33,340 nucleotides of DNA from positions 1 to 33,340 of the forward strand of contig JAJPYB010000005.1 in NCBI GenBank assembly GCA_021205185.1. Direction: 5' to 3'. A model generated the notes under the pieces. That model saw only the letters and a list, made by a program, of their open reading frames with translations. It ran no database searches and was not told the origin of the DNA. Source of the DNA: Ruminococcus sp. GTDB lineage: Bacteria; Bacillota; Clostridia; Oscillospirales; Ruminococcaceae. This document shows positions 15,365 to 24,221 of this stretch, piece after piece. Numbering within the stretch: position 1 is the first letter of the stretch; each line of letters begins with the position of its first letter. The translations under genes and the position numbers were made by a program.

Positions 15365-17658
15365 TTTCTTCTCCTCCGTTTATTTATTATCATATATGCT
15401 GCAAATATCACTACTCCACAGCCGCTTATAGCCGCTCCCTGCTTTACGCCAAAGGTGAAATAGCTAAACTCGATTTCGCTTTCGCCCTCGTTTACAAAGA
15501 CTGCGCAAAGTCCGTTGTCGACCTTTATAATCTCAGCCTCATCACCGTTGACAATAGCGGTAAAGCCGTTGTCAAACGGCACGCTGAACAGCACCAGTCC
15601 GCTGCTGTCGGCGTTTATTTTTGCGCTGAATCCGTAAGAATCGTATTCAAAATCATAGCAGGCGGTTTCTCTTAGCTGCTCGGCAGTAGCTTTAAGATTA
15701 TATGTGTTGTAGGTTGCCTGAACGCTTTCAAGCTCCGTCAGACCCAGCGTTTCAGCATAATCGTCGTCAAGCACAACCGCTTTTGTAAGCATTTTACACT
15801 TCTGATCTGTTGTAAGATTTTCAAAAACATCGCTTGAAATATATTCGTCAAAGAACAGTCCCATAGAAACGTAGTTTTCGTTTTCGTAAATATCAAAGCC
15901 GTTTTGCGTTTCAAGATATTCAAACCCGTACTCGCTAAAGTCGTTTGAATCGTCGTCGTCAACCTCATCGAGGTAATACTTTACCGACAAAAGCGTTCTG
16001 AGCGACGTATACTGCGTATCAATTCTGCTGGCTACATCTCTTGTAAAGCCGAGCGACTGATAGAACTCCATAATTGAAGTTGACACGTTAGTATTAAAGC
16101 ACCGCATTGTCGAATATCCCCAGAGCATTGGGAAGTTGTCGGTGTTTTCGCTTGTATCAATTCTGTAAAAGGTATCGCTTTCAGGAAGGGTTATATCTGC
16201 GTTTACCGTTGCGTCAAGGTACTTTTCAGGGTCGGGTCCCTGAGAAATTCCGTAATAAATATTTACCGCTAAAAACAGTCCGCAGCTAAGAGCGGTAACT
16301 GAGGCTACCCGTCTTGTATAACGCTCGTCCTTTTTAACAAAGTAAATAAGCAAAATTGCCGTCAGGAACAAAGCTAATGTAACCGCAACCTGAAGAACAA
16401 AAAGAGCGTCGTATTCCGCCATATCGAAAAATACAAGCTCGCCGTCCTCGTTCTTTGGCAAAAAATACACAAGCACAAAGACAAGCGTTATAACCCCAGT
16501 CGGCACTACGCCCTTTTTGATGTCGACCTCGTCGCTTTTGTCAAAGCAATAGGCTGTCATCAATGCGGTTATAAGCGAAAGCTCAAAAAACCACCTTGCA
16601 TAGTAGGTTGTATTAAAAAGCTGAAAGGCTGAATTTAAAATCGGCACAAGAGCGAACACAAAAAGCGTCAGGCAAAGAGTTTTTATAAAGCTCTTTTTCT
16701 TGCTTCGCAAAAAGGCTATTACGCCAATCATTGAAAACAGCGGCAGATAGCCTGCAATCGACGCCCAGTTTGCGCTGTCGGAGTTAAAAATATTGCTTCT
16801 CGCAGGCGGGTCGGGCATCATAAAGAACGACTGGATAATTCTAAGGATTCTGTACTTGTCGGAGTATACTATATAGTCAAGTCCTGAAAGCGAGTTTTCA
16901 AGACGTGGGTTGTCAATAATCGCCAATGCGCTCGGCAGCAGCAAAACCGCCGCCATTAAAATTCCCACAGCGCATTCAAAAACAATTCCGAAAAACTTCT
17001 TTACGGTTATTTCAAAGCCTTCGCCCCGATAGATACAGCGTATTACAAGATAGATTATGAAAAATACTCCCTCAGAAATAAAGAAGTAGTAATTTGTAAA
17101 GGCGACAAGCGCCGTTGTAAGCGCCAGCACTCCCCTGTTGCCATCGTTTACATACATTTCAAGAGCTAACAGCAACAGCGGAAAGAACGCTGCTGCATCG
17201 TGGAAATGATAAAAGAAGAAGTTATAGCATTGCGCCGCTGAAAAGGCATAGAGCATACTTCCTATAAAGCAGGAGCTGTTCTTCTTTAAAAATCTGCCCA
17301 TAAAGGCATAAGAGGTAAGCGCTGCAACTGCAGTTTTTAACGCCATTATTACAGGCATTACATAAACCACTGCGCCCTGAGGAACTAACAGAGTGAGATA
17401 AAAGAAAATACTTCCGGTATTGTAAAACGAATAGGCAGTAAAAAGGCTTGAGCCTAAATCGGTTCCCCAGTCGAATCCGAAAAGACCGTTTTGCCGAATC
17501 TGTTCGTTTACATGATAATAAAACGGAATTTCCTGAGAATTGTAATCTCCGTAATAGGTAAAAATACCGCCGTTATATATTATCATCGGAAGCATTGCTG
17601 CAAGCATTATAAAAAACGCTGTAAAGAATACAAACGCATAGCTTCTTTTTTTCGTCAC
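15355..17658 (-). CDS. YfhO-family polytopic membrane protein
   Basis: A 767-residue protein with about twelve membrane helices in the first 480 residues, then an extracellular domain (about 490-735) and one last helix near the C-terminus followed by KRRRRK. The early loop YYGDYNSQEIPFYYHVNE has the Asp found in GT-C glycosyltransferases. YfhO of Bacillus is thought to add sugars to lipoteichoic acid from a lipid-linked donor outside the membrane; that role here is inferred by family. The start is GTG 17658, with GGAGGT upstream. It overlaps the Nudix gene and is driven by the promoter at 17695-17724. Confidence 0.85.
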   Translation of the reverse strand: MTKKRSYAFVFFTAFFIMLAAMLPMIIYNGGIFTYYGDYNSQEIPFYYHVNEQIRQNGLFGFDWGTDLGSSLFTAYSFYNTGSIFFYLTLLVPQGAVVYVMPVIMALKTAVAALTSYAFMGRFLKKNSSCFIGSMLYAFSAAQCYNFFFYHFHDAAAFFPLLLLALEMYVNDGNRGVLALTTALVAFTNYYFFISEGVFFIIYLVIRCIYRGEGFEITVKKFFGIVFECAVGILMAAVLLLPSALAIIDNPRLENSLSGLDYIVYSDKYRILRIIQSFFMMPDPPARSNIFNSDSANWASIAGYLPLFSMIGVIAFLRSKKKSFIKTLCLTLFVFALVPILNSAFQLFNTTYYARWFFELSLITALMTAYCFDKSDEVDIKKGVVPTGVITLVFVLVYFLPKNEDGELVFFDMAEYDALFVLQVAVTLALFLTAILLIYFVKKDERYTRRVASVTALSCGLFLAVNIYYGISQGPDPEKYLDATVNADITLPESDTFYRIDTSENTDNFPMLWGYSTMRCFNTNVSTSIMEFYQSLGFTRDVASRIDTQYTSLRTLLSVKYYLDEVDDDDSNDFSEYGFEYLETQNGFDIYENENYVSMGLFFDEYISSDVFENLTTDQKCKMLTKAVVLDDDYAETLGLTELESVQATYNTYNLKATAEQLRETACYDFEYDSYGFSAKINADSSGLVLFSVPFDNGFTAIVNGDEAEIIKVDNGLCAVFVNEGESEIEFSYFTFGVKQGAAISGCGVVIFAAYMIINKRRRRKCI

Positions 17659-17694
17659 TCCTATCTCACCTCCAATGATTTTGCTTCAATATAT

Positions 17695-17724
17695 AGTATA
17701 CTACACAAAAAGCGAGTTAGTCAA
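17695..17724 (-). promoter_or_regulatory. yfhO promoter (leftward)
   Basis: TTGACT (17724-17719), 18 bp, TATACT (17700-17695) on minus. Its -35 lies only 2 bp from the -35 of the rightward promoter, so the two probably compete for polymerase. Confidence 0.65.
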
Positions 17725-17726
17725 TA

Positions 17727-17755
17727 TTGAAAAAGTGTGAAGTTTATGCTATACT
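17727..17755 (+). promoter_or_regulatory. yjbQ promoter (rightward)
   Basis: TTGAAA (17727-17732), 17 bp, TATACT (17750-17755). Transcription would begin at about 17762, which excludes the upstream ATG at 17762 as the start of yjbQ. Confidence 0.7.
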
Positions 17756-17794
17756 TGTATTATGACAAAATTTTCAAATTTCCGGAGGTATATT

Positions 17795-18190
17795 ATGGTA
17801 TACGAATACACGCTTAAAACTCAAAAGCAGAACTTTTACAACATTACGGCTTTTGTTAAGAATGCCGTTAAGCAAAGCGGAATTATAAACGGTATTGCGG
17901 TAGTTTACTGTCCTCATACAACGGCAGGGATTACAATCAACGAAAATGCAGACCCTGACGTTGTCACAGACCTTTTATATGCGCTTGACGTTACATACCC
18001 AGACCGCCCGGAATTTCGTCACGCCGAGGGAAATACAACCGCTCACATCAAGTCGTCTGTAATGGGCGCTTCGCAAACGGTTATAATCGACAACGGCAGA
18101 CTTCTTTTAGGCACTTGGCAGGGAATTTATTTCACCGAATTTGACGGACCGAGAATCAGGAAATACTACGTTAAGGTAATCGAAGGATAA
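17795..18190 (+). CDS. YjbQ / UPF0047 family protein
   Basis: A 131-residue protein of the YjbQ family, small trimeric enzymes with a conserved metal-binding pocket; some have weak thiamine-phosphate synthase activity, but the physiological role is unsettled. Visible signatures are PHTTAGITINENADPDV, the H-x-EGN-x-x-AH-x-KSS block and GTWQGIYFTEFDGPR. ATG 17795 is chosen for CGGAGG six bases upstream and because the promoter's start point falls at the earlier ATG. Its stop overlaps the next start by 1 nt (TAATG). Confidence 0.92.
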   Translation: MVYEYTLKTQKQNFYNITAFVKNAVKQSGIINGIAVVYCPHTTAGITINENADPDVVTDLLYALDVTYPDRPEFRHAEGNTTAHIKSSVMGASQTVIIDNGRLLLGTWQGIYFTEFDGPRIRKYYVKVIEG

Positions 18191-18951
18191 TGACTCTCGT
18201 AAAATTCATTTTACTTTGTGCTGAGGTCTTTTTGCTTGTTCTGTTTTTATTTCCGATTATTTTAGACGTTTTAAACTTCGGAAATATTGCAGGCGGCATA
18301 GCTTGCGCTATAATGCTCATAGTAACTATTTTCAGCAAGCAGTTTTTGTCGCTTGTTATCTCACTTTGGCAAACGCCGCTCGGCAGAGTTTTTGTTATTT
18401 TTGTAAGCGCTATAATAGCAGCTGGCGTTGTATTGGCAGTTGTTTTGTCAGCTTTGATGATAAAAGCTCAGCGTAATAAGCCTGAAGGAGATACGGCCGT
18501 TATAGCTTTAGGCTGCAAGGTAAAGGGTAATCGCCCTAGCAGAATGCTTCGCTACAGGCTTGATAAGGCTTACGAATATTTGAGCGAAAACGAGGACGCT
18601 GTTTGCATAGTTTCAGGCGGACAGGGCGACGACGAGCTTATTTCAGAAGCAGAATGTATGTATAGTTATCTGGTTCGCAAAGGAATTGAGAGCAAACGAA
18701 TCGTCAAAGAGGACAAGGCTACCAGCACAGAGGAAAATTTAAAGCTTTCAAAAAAGATAATCGATGAAAAGTCACTACCAAAAAGCATTTCAATAGTCAC
18801 CGACGGCTTTCACCAATACAGAGCATCATATATTGCTAAAAAATGTGGTTTCAAGCAGGTTTACGCTCTTTGCTCTTATACGAAGTGGCAGTATATTCCC
18901 TCCTACTGGGTCAGGGAATGGGCAGCGATTTTAAATGAATGGTTAAAGTAA
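18190..18951 (+). CDS. YdcF/SanA family membrane protein (DUF218)
   Basis: A 253-residue protein with about three hydrophobic segments in the first 95 residues, then a DUF218 domain. The motifs are VIALGCKVKGNRPS, VSGGQGDDE, the EDKATSTEEN block and VTDGFHQYRA, matching the SanA/YdcF fold implicated in envelope processes; the catalysed reaction is not established. It is translationally coupled to yjbQ (TAATG) and ends at a terminator. Confidence 0.88.
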   Translation: MTLVKFILLCAEVFLLVLFLFPIILDVLNFGNIAGGIACAIMLIVTIFSKQFLSLVISLWQTPLGRVFVIFVSAIIAAGVVLAVVLSALMIKAQRNKPEGDTAVIALGCKVKGNRPSRMLRYRLDKAYEYLSENEDAVCIVSGGQGDDELISEAECMYSYLVRKGIESKRIVKEDKATSTEENLKLSKKIIDEKSLPKSISIVTDGFHQYRASYIAKKCGFKQVYALCSYTKWQYIPSYWVREWAAILNEWLK

Positions 18952-18955
18952 CAAA

Positions 18956-18985
18956 AAGCAGAGGAAGTAAAATCTCCCTCTGCTT
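18956..18985. terminator. Terminator between ydcF and spoIIID
   Basis: A 9-bp perfect stem AAGCAGAGG/CCTCTGCTT (18956-18964 with 18977-18985). The minus strand has the better tail (TTTTTG), so it mainly ends spoIIID; it may also stop ydcF. Confidence 0.75.
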
Positions 18986-18994
18986 ATCTCTTTG

Positions 18995-19252
18995 TTAAAC
19001 CTTGTGAGCGTTTAAATATTTAAGCTTGGTTGCCTGACCGCCTCTTATATGACGCTCAGATTTATTTATCTCAAGCACTTCTTTTACCTGCTTATATAGT
19101 GCGGGATTTACCTTTTTTAACTTTACGGACACGTCTTTATGTACGGTGCTTTTGCTTATTCCAAATTCTTTGGCACAAGCTCGAACGGTTGCTTTGTTAT
19201 TGGCAATATATTCGCCGAAAAGCACGCATCTTGTATCGTCCGACAAATTCAT
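18995..19252 (-). CDS. spoIIID: Sporulation transcription factor SpoIIID
   Basis: A helix-turn-helix regulator that acts in the mother cell after sigma-E. The core TVRACAKEFGISKSTVHKDV is the family helix-turn-helix, followed by the basic C-terminal helix region SERHIRGGQATKLKY, both strongly conserved with Bacillus SpoIIID. At 85 residues it is slightly shorter than the usual 90-95. ATG 19252 is preferred: AGGGGAG lies eight bases upstream, whereas the in-frame GTG 19261 overlaps that site. It stands alone, with a sigma-E-like promoter upstream. Its presence suggests that the organism retains sporulation genes. Confidence 0.95.
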   Translation of the reverse strand: MNLSDDTRCVLFGEYIANNKATVRACAKEFGISKSTVHKDVSVKLKKVNPALYKQVKEVLEINKSERHIRGGQATKLKYLNAHKV

Positions 19253-19281
19253 ATAACGCACTCCCCTTGTTCTTTTTGTAA

Positions 19282-19310
19282 AGTATATGCCGCACTTTAC
19301 TTTTATAGAA
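19282..19310 (-). promoter_or_regulatory. Candidate sigma-E promoter of spoIIID
   Basis: On minus, CATATACT (19289-19282) resembles the sigma-E -10 (CATACANT). TTCTATA (19310-19304), 14 bp upstream, is a looser -35. The spacing fits sigma-E rather than sigma-A. Confidence 0.4.
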
Positions 19311-19364
19311 CCTTATCTACAACAGTAGCTTTGAAATCTGTAAGGAAATATTTTTCTTAAATCG

Positions 19365-19393
19365 TTGCATAAACGCTCAAAATATGTTAAAAT
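19365..19393 (+). promoter_or_regulatory. Promoter of the DUF6106-acpS-nnr cluster
   Basis: TTGCAT (19365-19370), 17 bp, TAAAAT (19388-19393). Transcription would start near 19400, downstream of the ATG at 19365, supporting the later start codon. Confidence 0.55.
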
Positions 19394-19436
19394 CAGTTTA
19401 AGCGCTATGCTGAAAATCACATTAGGAGATGTTAAG

Positions 19437-19940
19437 ATGGATAATTATAAAGAACAGCTTGTAAAGAAGGGCAAGGATCCCTCAGATACAGCAAAACGAC
19501 TGCTTGTAATGCTTGGCGGAATTATAGTTGCTGCCATTCTTGTGGTTTTGTCAATTCAGTTTTTGGGAAACTTTTTGGTAGGACTTGTTTTAGCCGGTGT
19601 TGCACTATGGGGAACATATTATATTATTGGCGGCTTTTATACTGAATACGAATATATCTTCACAAACGGCGACTTAGACGTTGACAAAATTATGGGACAG
19701 CGAAAAAGAAAACGCCTTATTACAGTTGAGCTTAAAACTGCTACCGCCTTTGACAAGGCGGAAAACGCAGAAGATGCCAACCGTGCGATTGTAGACGTCA
19801 GCTTCCGTCAAAGCGATTGCAACTATTACATTGATTTCAATCATAAAGAGCTTGGCAACACAAGAATGATTTTTACACCGAACGAGGAAATGCTTGAGCT
19901 TATCAATCACAGCCTTCCGAGATCCGTTAAAAGGGTATAA
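19437..19940 (+). CDS. DUF6106-like two-helix membrane protein
   Basis: A 167-residue protein: a short charged N-terminus (MDNYKEQLVKKGKDP), two adjacent membrane helices (about 23-65), then a cytoplasmic domain with EYEYIFTNGDLDVDKIMGQRKRKRLI. This layout and the EYEY/NGDLD/RKR block match a clostridial family of unknown function that I associate with DUF6106; the name is from memory. ATG 19437 has AGGAGA eight bases upstream; the longer frame from 19365 starts before the likely transcript. It leads the cluster with acpS three bases behind, but nothing ties it to phosphopantetheine transfer. Confidence 0.7.
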   Translation: MDNYKEQLVKKGKDPSDTAKRLLVMLGGIIVAAILVVLSIQFLGNFLVGLVLAGVALWGTYYIIGGFYTEYEYIFTNGDLDVDKIMGQRKRKRLITVELKTATAFDKAENAEDANRAIVDVSFRQSDCNYYIDFNHKELGNTRMIFTPNEEMLELINHSLPRSVKRV

Positions 19941-19943
19941 ATT

Positions 19944-20303
19944 ATGTACAAAATCGGAACGGATATAGTTGAGGTTGAAAGAATCAAAAAAAGCGTTTCA
20001 AACGAGCACTTTAAGCTCAAGGTCTTTTCTCCCGACGAGTTAAGCTTTATCGAGAAAAAGAAAAACCCATTTGAATCGTTTGCCGGAAACTGGGCGGCAA
20101 AGGAAGCCTTTTCCAAGGCAATCGGCACGGGCGTGCGTTCCTTTTCACTTTCGGAGGTTGAGGTTTTAAGAGATAATCTTGGAAAGCCATACCTGAAGCT
20201 TTCAGGAAATGCGCTTACTGCTGCCGATGGACTTTCCTTTGATGTCAGCATCAGTCACACAAAAACGCTTGCTACCGCAACGGTTATCGCCTTTAAGGAA
20301 TAA
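19944..20303 (+). CDS. acpS: Holo-[acyl-carrier-protein] synthase
   Basis: Transfers 4'-phosphopantetheine from CoA to a serine of acyl carrier protein, activating fatty-acid synthesis. The 119-residue size and the motifs GTDIVEVERI (Mg2+-binding Asp) and WAAKEAFSKAIGTG (Mg2+-binding Glu) are those of AcpS; the C-terminal SISHTKTLATATVIA is also typical. It starts 3 bp after the preceding gene and 20 bp before nnr, an acpS-nnr arrangement common in Firmicutes. Confidence 0.96.
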   Translation: MYKIGTDIVEVERIKKSVSNEHFKLKVFSPDELSFIEKKKNPFESFAGNWAAKEAFSKAIGTGVRSFSLSEVEVLRDNLGKPYLKLSGNALTAADGLSFDVSISHTKTLATATVIAFKE

Positions 20304-20323
20304 ATTCACTGAGGATAAGGTTT

Positions 20324-21838
20324 ATGAAAATTATTACCAAAGGACAAATGATACAGGCTGAACAAGGCTCCGTCTTGCACGGAGTTTCTTTGTCACAGCT
20401 TATGGATAATGCAGGCTTTTCGCTTTTTACAGCTATTAAGAATTACGCCTACAAAAATATGATAAGCGACTGCCTTTTGATTGTAGGCTCCGGAAACAAC
20501 GGCGGAGACGGTTTGGTTTGTGCAAATTTGCTTTTAAGCGCCGGTATTACGCCTACTATCTTGCTGGTGTCAGATGTTAAAACTGAGCTTGCAAAAAATG
20601 CGCTCTCATCTCTTAACCCTGAGATTGAGGTTTTAAGCTGTGAAAACGCCGACTTTGAGAAAATAATACAAAGCGCAAAAATAATTGTAGATTGCGTTTT
20701 CGGAACAGGCTTTCACGGAGAGCTCAGGGATGACGTCAGACAGGTTTTCGCATCTGTCGAGGCTTCAGACGCTTACAAAATAGCTTGCGACCTGCCGAGC
20801 GGCGTAAACTGTGAAAACGGCTTTGCGGCGAGCGGCACAGTTAAATTTGATAAAACAGTTACCTTCCACGCAGCAAAGCTTGGCTGCCTTATTTCCCCTG
20901 CGAGAGAGATTTGCGGAGAAATTGAAGCTTTTGACATATGTATACCGCCTGCTGCTGATTTATCTCTTCCTATAAAGGAAATGAACGACGACTTAGCAAA
21001 GGAGTTTCTTCCAAAAAGACCCGACAATGCCCACAAGGGAACATTTGGAAAGGCTTGTCTTTTAGTAGGCTCAAACAAGTATATCGGCGCCGCAATTCTT
21101 TCGGCTACCGCCTGCCTTAGAAGCGGAGTGGGTTTGGTAAATGTTATGTCGGTTGAGAGCGTTGTAAACGCTATTGCTCCGAGCATTCCCGAAGCAATAT
21201 TTACTCCCCTCGTCGGTACAGACGGAGTAATTGCAAAGGAAAACGCAGAGCTTATTTTAAAGGAAGCTGAAAAGGCTGACGCTTTGCTTATCGGCTGCGG
21301 AATACAAAAAACTCCCGAAACGGTCGAGCTTGTGAAGCGAGTAGTTGAAGGCTATAAGGGTACAATAATTCTCGACGCAGACGGAATAAACTCAATTTGC
21401 GAGAATATAGATGTATTAAGAAGCACCGAAGCAAACGTCATTTTAACGCCCCACCCGGCTGAGCTTTCAAGACTTATAGGACAAAGCACCGCAGAAACGC
21501 TTGAAAACAGAATTGCGAGCGTTATCAGCTTTTGCGACAAATACGGCGTTACAATGATTTCAAAGTCAAGAGAATCGTTTGTATATTCTTCAAACGAAGC
21601 TTATCTTGTTTCAAAGGGAAATTCTGCTCTTTCCAAGGGCGGAAGCGGAGATATGCTCGCCGGAATTTGTACATCTCTTATCGCACAAGGCGTTGAGCCG
21701 CCAAAGGCGCTGGCACTTTCCTCATATATTTTAGGCGAGTGCGCTGAAAGCCTATCCAAAGACAAATCAAAGCGAGGAATAATTGCAAGAGATATTTTAA
21801 ACGCTCTGCCCGGTGTTTTCTTTAATATTGAGAATTAA
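20324..21838 (+). CDS. nnr: Bifunctional NAD(P)H-hydrate epimerase/dehydratase
   Basis: Repairs damaged NAD(P)H hydrates. The N-terminal YjeF_N epimerase domain (about 1-215) has GSGNNGGDGLVCANLL and the DxxFGTGFHG loop. The C-terminal ADP-dependent dehydratase (about 225-500) is ribokinase-like, with HKGTFGKACLLVGS, TPHPAELSRL and the catalytic GNSALSKGGSGDMLAG. At 504 residues both domains are complete. It follows acpS and precedes a lipoprotein gene by 16 bp, so all are likely in one operon. Confidence 0.96.
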   Translation: MKIITKGQMIQAEQGSVLHGVSLSQLMDNAGFSLFTAIKNYAYKNMISDCLLIVGSGNNGGDGLVCANLLLSAGITPTILLVSDVKTELAKNALSSLNPEIEVLSCENADFEKIIQSAKIIVDCVFGTGFHGELRDDVRQVFASVEASDAYKIACDLPSGVNCENGFAASGTVKFDKTVTFHAAKLGCLISPAREICGEIEAFDICIPPAADLSLPIKEMNDDLAKEFLPKRPDNAHKGTFGKACLLVGSNKYIGAAILSATACLRSGVGLVNVMSVESVVNAIAPSIPEAIFTPLVGTDGVIAKENAELILKEAEKADALLIGCGIQKTPETVELVKRVVEGYKGTIILDADGINSICENIDVLRSTEANVILTPHPAELSRLIGQSTAETLENRIASVISFCDKYGVTMISKSRESFVYSSNEAYLVSKGNSALSKGGSGDMLAGICTSLIAQGVEPPKALALSSYILGECAESLSKDKSKRGIIARDILNALPGVFFNIEN

Positions 21839-21854
21839 CACTGGAGAGGATTAT

Positions 21855-22352
21855 ATGAGATTAAAAGCATTTGCGCTTGCTTTATTCTTGCCTTTGTGTC
21901 TTTCACTTTGCGCCTGTAGTGATGCAGAGCAGGTAAAGCTGAAGGCTCCTTATAGCTGCGAGGTTACAATTTCAACAGACGCTGACACCTATTCGGGAGC
22001 TTTAAAAAGAGACGAAGGAAAGTGGACGTTTACGTATTCTGAGCCTGAGGAAATTGAAGGACTTACAATTAGCTACGAGGGCGACGAATACAACGTGAAG
22101 CTTGGGGATATTGAGTTTTCAGACGACAGAGAATCTCTTCCCGACAGCGCAATCAGCACGCTTATTATTTCTTCTCTTGACTCGGCAACGCTGTCGTCAG
22201 ACGTTAAATACACCACAAATAACGATACTGTCGTCGCAAAGGGAGTTGTCGGCGAAAGCGCATATACTATAACCTTTAAGGACGACATTCCAACAAGTCT
22301 TACTATAGAAGGAATTGAGGTTGAGTTTTCAAATTACAAATCAGAAGAATAG
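21855..22352 (+). CDS. Hypothetical lipoprotein
   Basis: A 165-residue protein with a lipoprotein signal peptide, ending in the lipobox LCAC (lipidated C21), then a mature domain of about 145 residues that looks like alternating beta strands. Family not recognised. ATG 21855 has GGAGAGGA immediately upstream; the frame open from 21813 overlaps nnr. Last gene of the acpS-nnr cluster, ended by a 12-bp terminator. Confidence 0.75.
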   Translation: MRLKAFALALFLPLCLSLCACSDAEQVKLKAPYSCEVTISTDADTYSGALKRDEGKWTFTYSEPEEIEGLTISYEGDEYNVKLGDIEFSDDRESLPDSAISTLIISSLDSATLSSDVKYTTNNDTVVAKGVVGESAYTITFKDDIPTSLTIEGIEVEFSNYKSEE

Positions 22353-22359
22353 ATAAATA

Positions 22360-22390
22360 AAAGGCACAGAGCAAACAACTCTGTGCCTTT
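22360..22390. terminator. Bidirectional terminator
   Basis: A perfect 12-bp stem AAAGGCACAGAG/CTCTGTGCCTTT (22360-22371 with 22379-22390), with a CAAACAA loop, between the convergent lipoprotein and pckG genes. Confidence 0.85.
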
Positions 22391-22415
22391 GATTATTGTA
22401 AATTTTTTCTGCAAA

Positions 22416-24221
22416 TTACTTGTTGATTCTTGCTTCAAGCTTGTCGAGCTGGTCGATAAGAGCCTGAGGAATCTTGCCGCCCTTGTCAGCAATATCTTCC
22501 TTGTAGTATCTTCTCATCTCTGCAATTTCCTTTGTCCAAAGGTCCTTGTCAACGTCAAGAAGCTTGTCTAAAACTTCAGGTGTAACCTCGTCCTCAATTC
22601 CTTCAAGGTTTATATCCTCTGGCTTTGGAAGGTATCCGATTGCGGTTTCCTGAGCGTCAACCTCGCCGTCACATCTCTTGATAATCCAGTCGAGAACTCT
22701 CATATTGTCGCCAAATCCTGGCCAGATGAAGTTTCCGTCCTCGTCCTGCTTGAACCAGTTTACGTTGAAAATCTTCGGTGCCTTGTCGCCAAGCTTTTCG
22801 CCCATTTCGAGCCAATGAGCCCAGTAGTCGCCAACATTGTAACCGATAAACGGCTTCATCGCCATTGGGTCGTGACGAAGTACGCCAACTGCGCCAGTTG
22901 CTGCTGCAGTAGTTTCCGAAGAAACTGCCGAACCCATATAAGTACCATGCGTCCAGTCAAATGACTGATATACAAGCGGAGTTGTCGAAGCTCTTCTTCC
23001 TCCGAAGATAATAGCTGAAATAGGAACTCCCTGAGGATTGTTAAACTCAGGCGAAATGCAAGGACAATTTTCAGCAGGAGCTGTAAATCTTGAGTTCGGG
23101 TTAGCAAGAGTATTTCCCTCTGCTATATACTCAGGTCCGTTTACCTTTGCGCCCTTCCATTCGGTAGCGTTTACAGGCGGATTCTTGTCAAGCTTCTCCC
23201 ACCAAACTGTCATATCGTCGTTGTTGATAGCAACGTTTGTAAAGATTGCATTCTTTTTAGTTGTTGCCAAAGCGTTGTAGTTGGACTTTTCGTTAGTTCC
23301 TGGCGCAACGCCAAAGAAACCGTTTTCAGGGTTGATAGCGTAAAGACGTCCGTCCTCGCCCTGCTTCATCCATGCAATGTCGTCGCCGACAGTCCAAACC
23401 TTATAGCCCTTGTCTGTATAGGTTTTTGGAGGGATAAGCATTGCAAGATTTGTCTTTCCGCAAGCAGACGGGAATGCAGCCGTAATGTACTTAACCTCGC
23501 CGTTCGGCTTCTCAACGCCTAAAATGAGCATATGCTCAGCCATCCAGCCTTCGTTCTTACCCTGGAATGAAGCGATTCTCAAAGCGAAGCACTTCTTACC
23601 GAGCAATACGTTTCCGCCGTAGCCAGAGTTTATAGACCAGATTGTGTTATCCTCCGGGAACTGAACGATATATCTCTTTTCAGGGTCAATATCAGCCTTT
23701 GAGTGAAGTCCTCTTACAAAGTCGTTAGACTCATCTCCGAGATTCTCGAAAGCCTTAACTCCCATTCTTGTCATAATATCCATATTCAATACAACGTAGA
23801 TAGAGTCGGTAATCTCAACTCCTACCTTTGCTAAAGGCGAACCGATAGGTCCCATTGAGTAAGGGATAACATACATTGTTCTTCCCTTCATAACTCCGTC
23901 ATACATTGGAGTAAGCTTAGCGTACATTTCGTCAGGATCACACCAGTTGTTAGTTGGACCTGCGTCCTCCTTCTTCTTGGTGCAGATGAATGTCCTGTCC
24001 TCAACTCTTGCAACATCGTTTGGATGAGTTCTGTGGTAAAGACATCCCGGAAGCTTTTCCTCGTTAAGCTTAATCATTTCTCCGGTTGCGCAAGCCTCGT
24101 CTCTTAGCGACTGAAGCTGTTCCTCGCTTCCGTCCATCCAGACAACCTTATCAGGCTTTGTCAAAGCAATCATTTCTTCAACCCATTTGTTGACATTAGG
24201 GTTCTTGGTCAAACTAGCCAT
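22416..24221 (-). CDS. pckG: Phosphoenolpyruvate carboxykinase (GTP)
   Basis: Interconverts oxaloacetate + GTP and phosphoenolpyruvate + CO2 + GDP. In gut anaerobes it often runs toward oxaloacetate during fermentation. The 601-residue size and the kinase-1 loop FPSACGKTNLAM with its reactive Cys (about 250) identify the GTP class rather than the ATP class; supporting blocks are CLYHRTHPNDVARVEDRT, YVIPYSMGPIGSPL, WTVGDDIAWM and FGGRRASTTPLVYQS. ATG 24221 has GAAAGGAG upstream. It is monocistronic, with a perfect consensus promoter and a 150-nt structured leader, which suggests high and possibly regulated expression. Confidence 0.97.
   Translation of the reverse strand: MASLTKNPNVNKWVEEMIALTKPDKVVWMDGSEEQLQSLRDEACATGEMIKLNEEKLPGCLYHRTHPNDVARVEDRTFICTKKKEDAGPTNNWCDPDEMYAKLTPMYDGVMKGRTMYVIPYSMGPIGSPLAKVGVEITDSIYVVLNMDIMTRMGVKAFENLGDESNDFVRGLHSKADIDPEKRYIVQFPEDNTIWSINSGYGGNVLLGKKCFALRIASFQGKNEGWMAEHMLILGVEKPNGEVKYITAAFPSACGKTNLAMLIPPKTYTDKGYKVWTVGDDIAWMKQGEDGRLYAINPENGFFGVAPGTNEKSNYNALATTKKNAIFTNVAINNDDMTVWWEKLDKNPPVNATEWKGAKVNGPEYIAEGNTLANPNSRFTAPAENCPCISPEFNNPQGVPISAIIFGGRRASTTPLVYQSFDWTHGTYMGSAVSSETTAAATGAVGVLRHDPMAMKPFIGYNVGDYWAHWLEMGEKLGDKAPKIFNVNWFKQDEDGNFIWPGFGDNMRVLDWIIKRCDGEVDAQETAIGYLPKPEDINLEGIEDEVTPEVLDKLLDVDKDLWTKEIAEMRRYYKEDIADKGGKIPQALIDQLDKLEARINK

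Noticed and set aside
16107-22992. TGTCGAA (0A-box) heptamers near 16107 and 22985
   Set aside because: They lie inside coding sequence, and about four such 7-mers are expected by chance in a window of this size.
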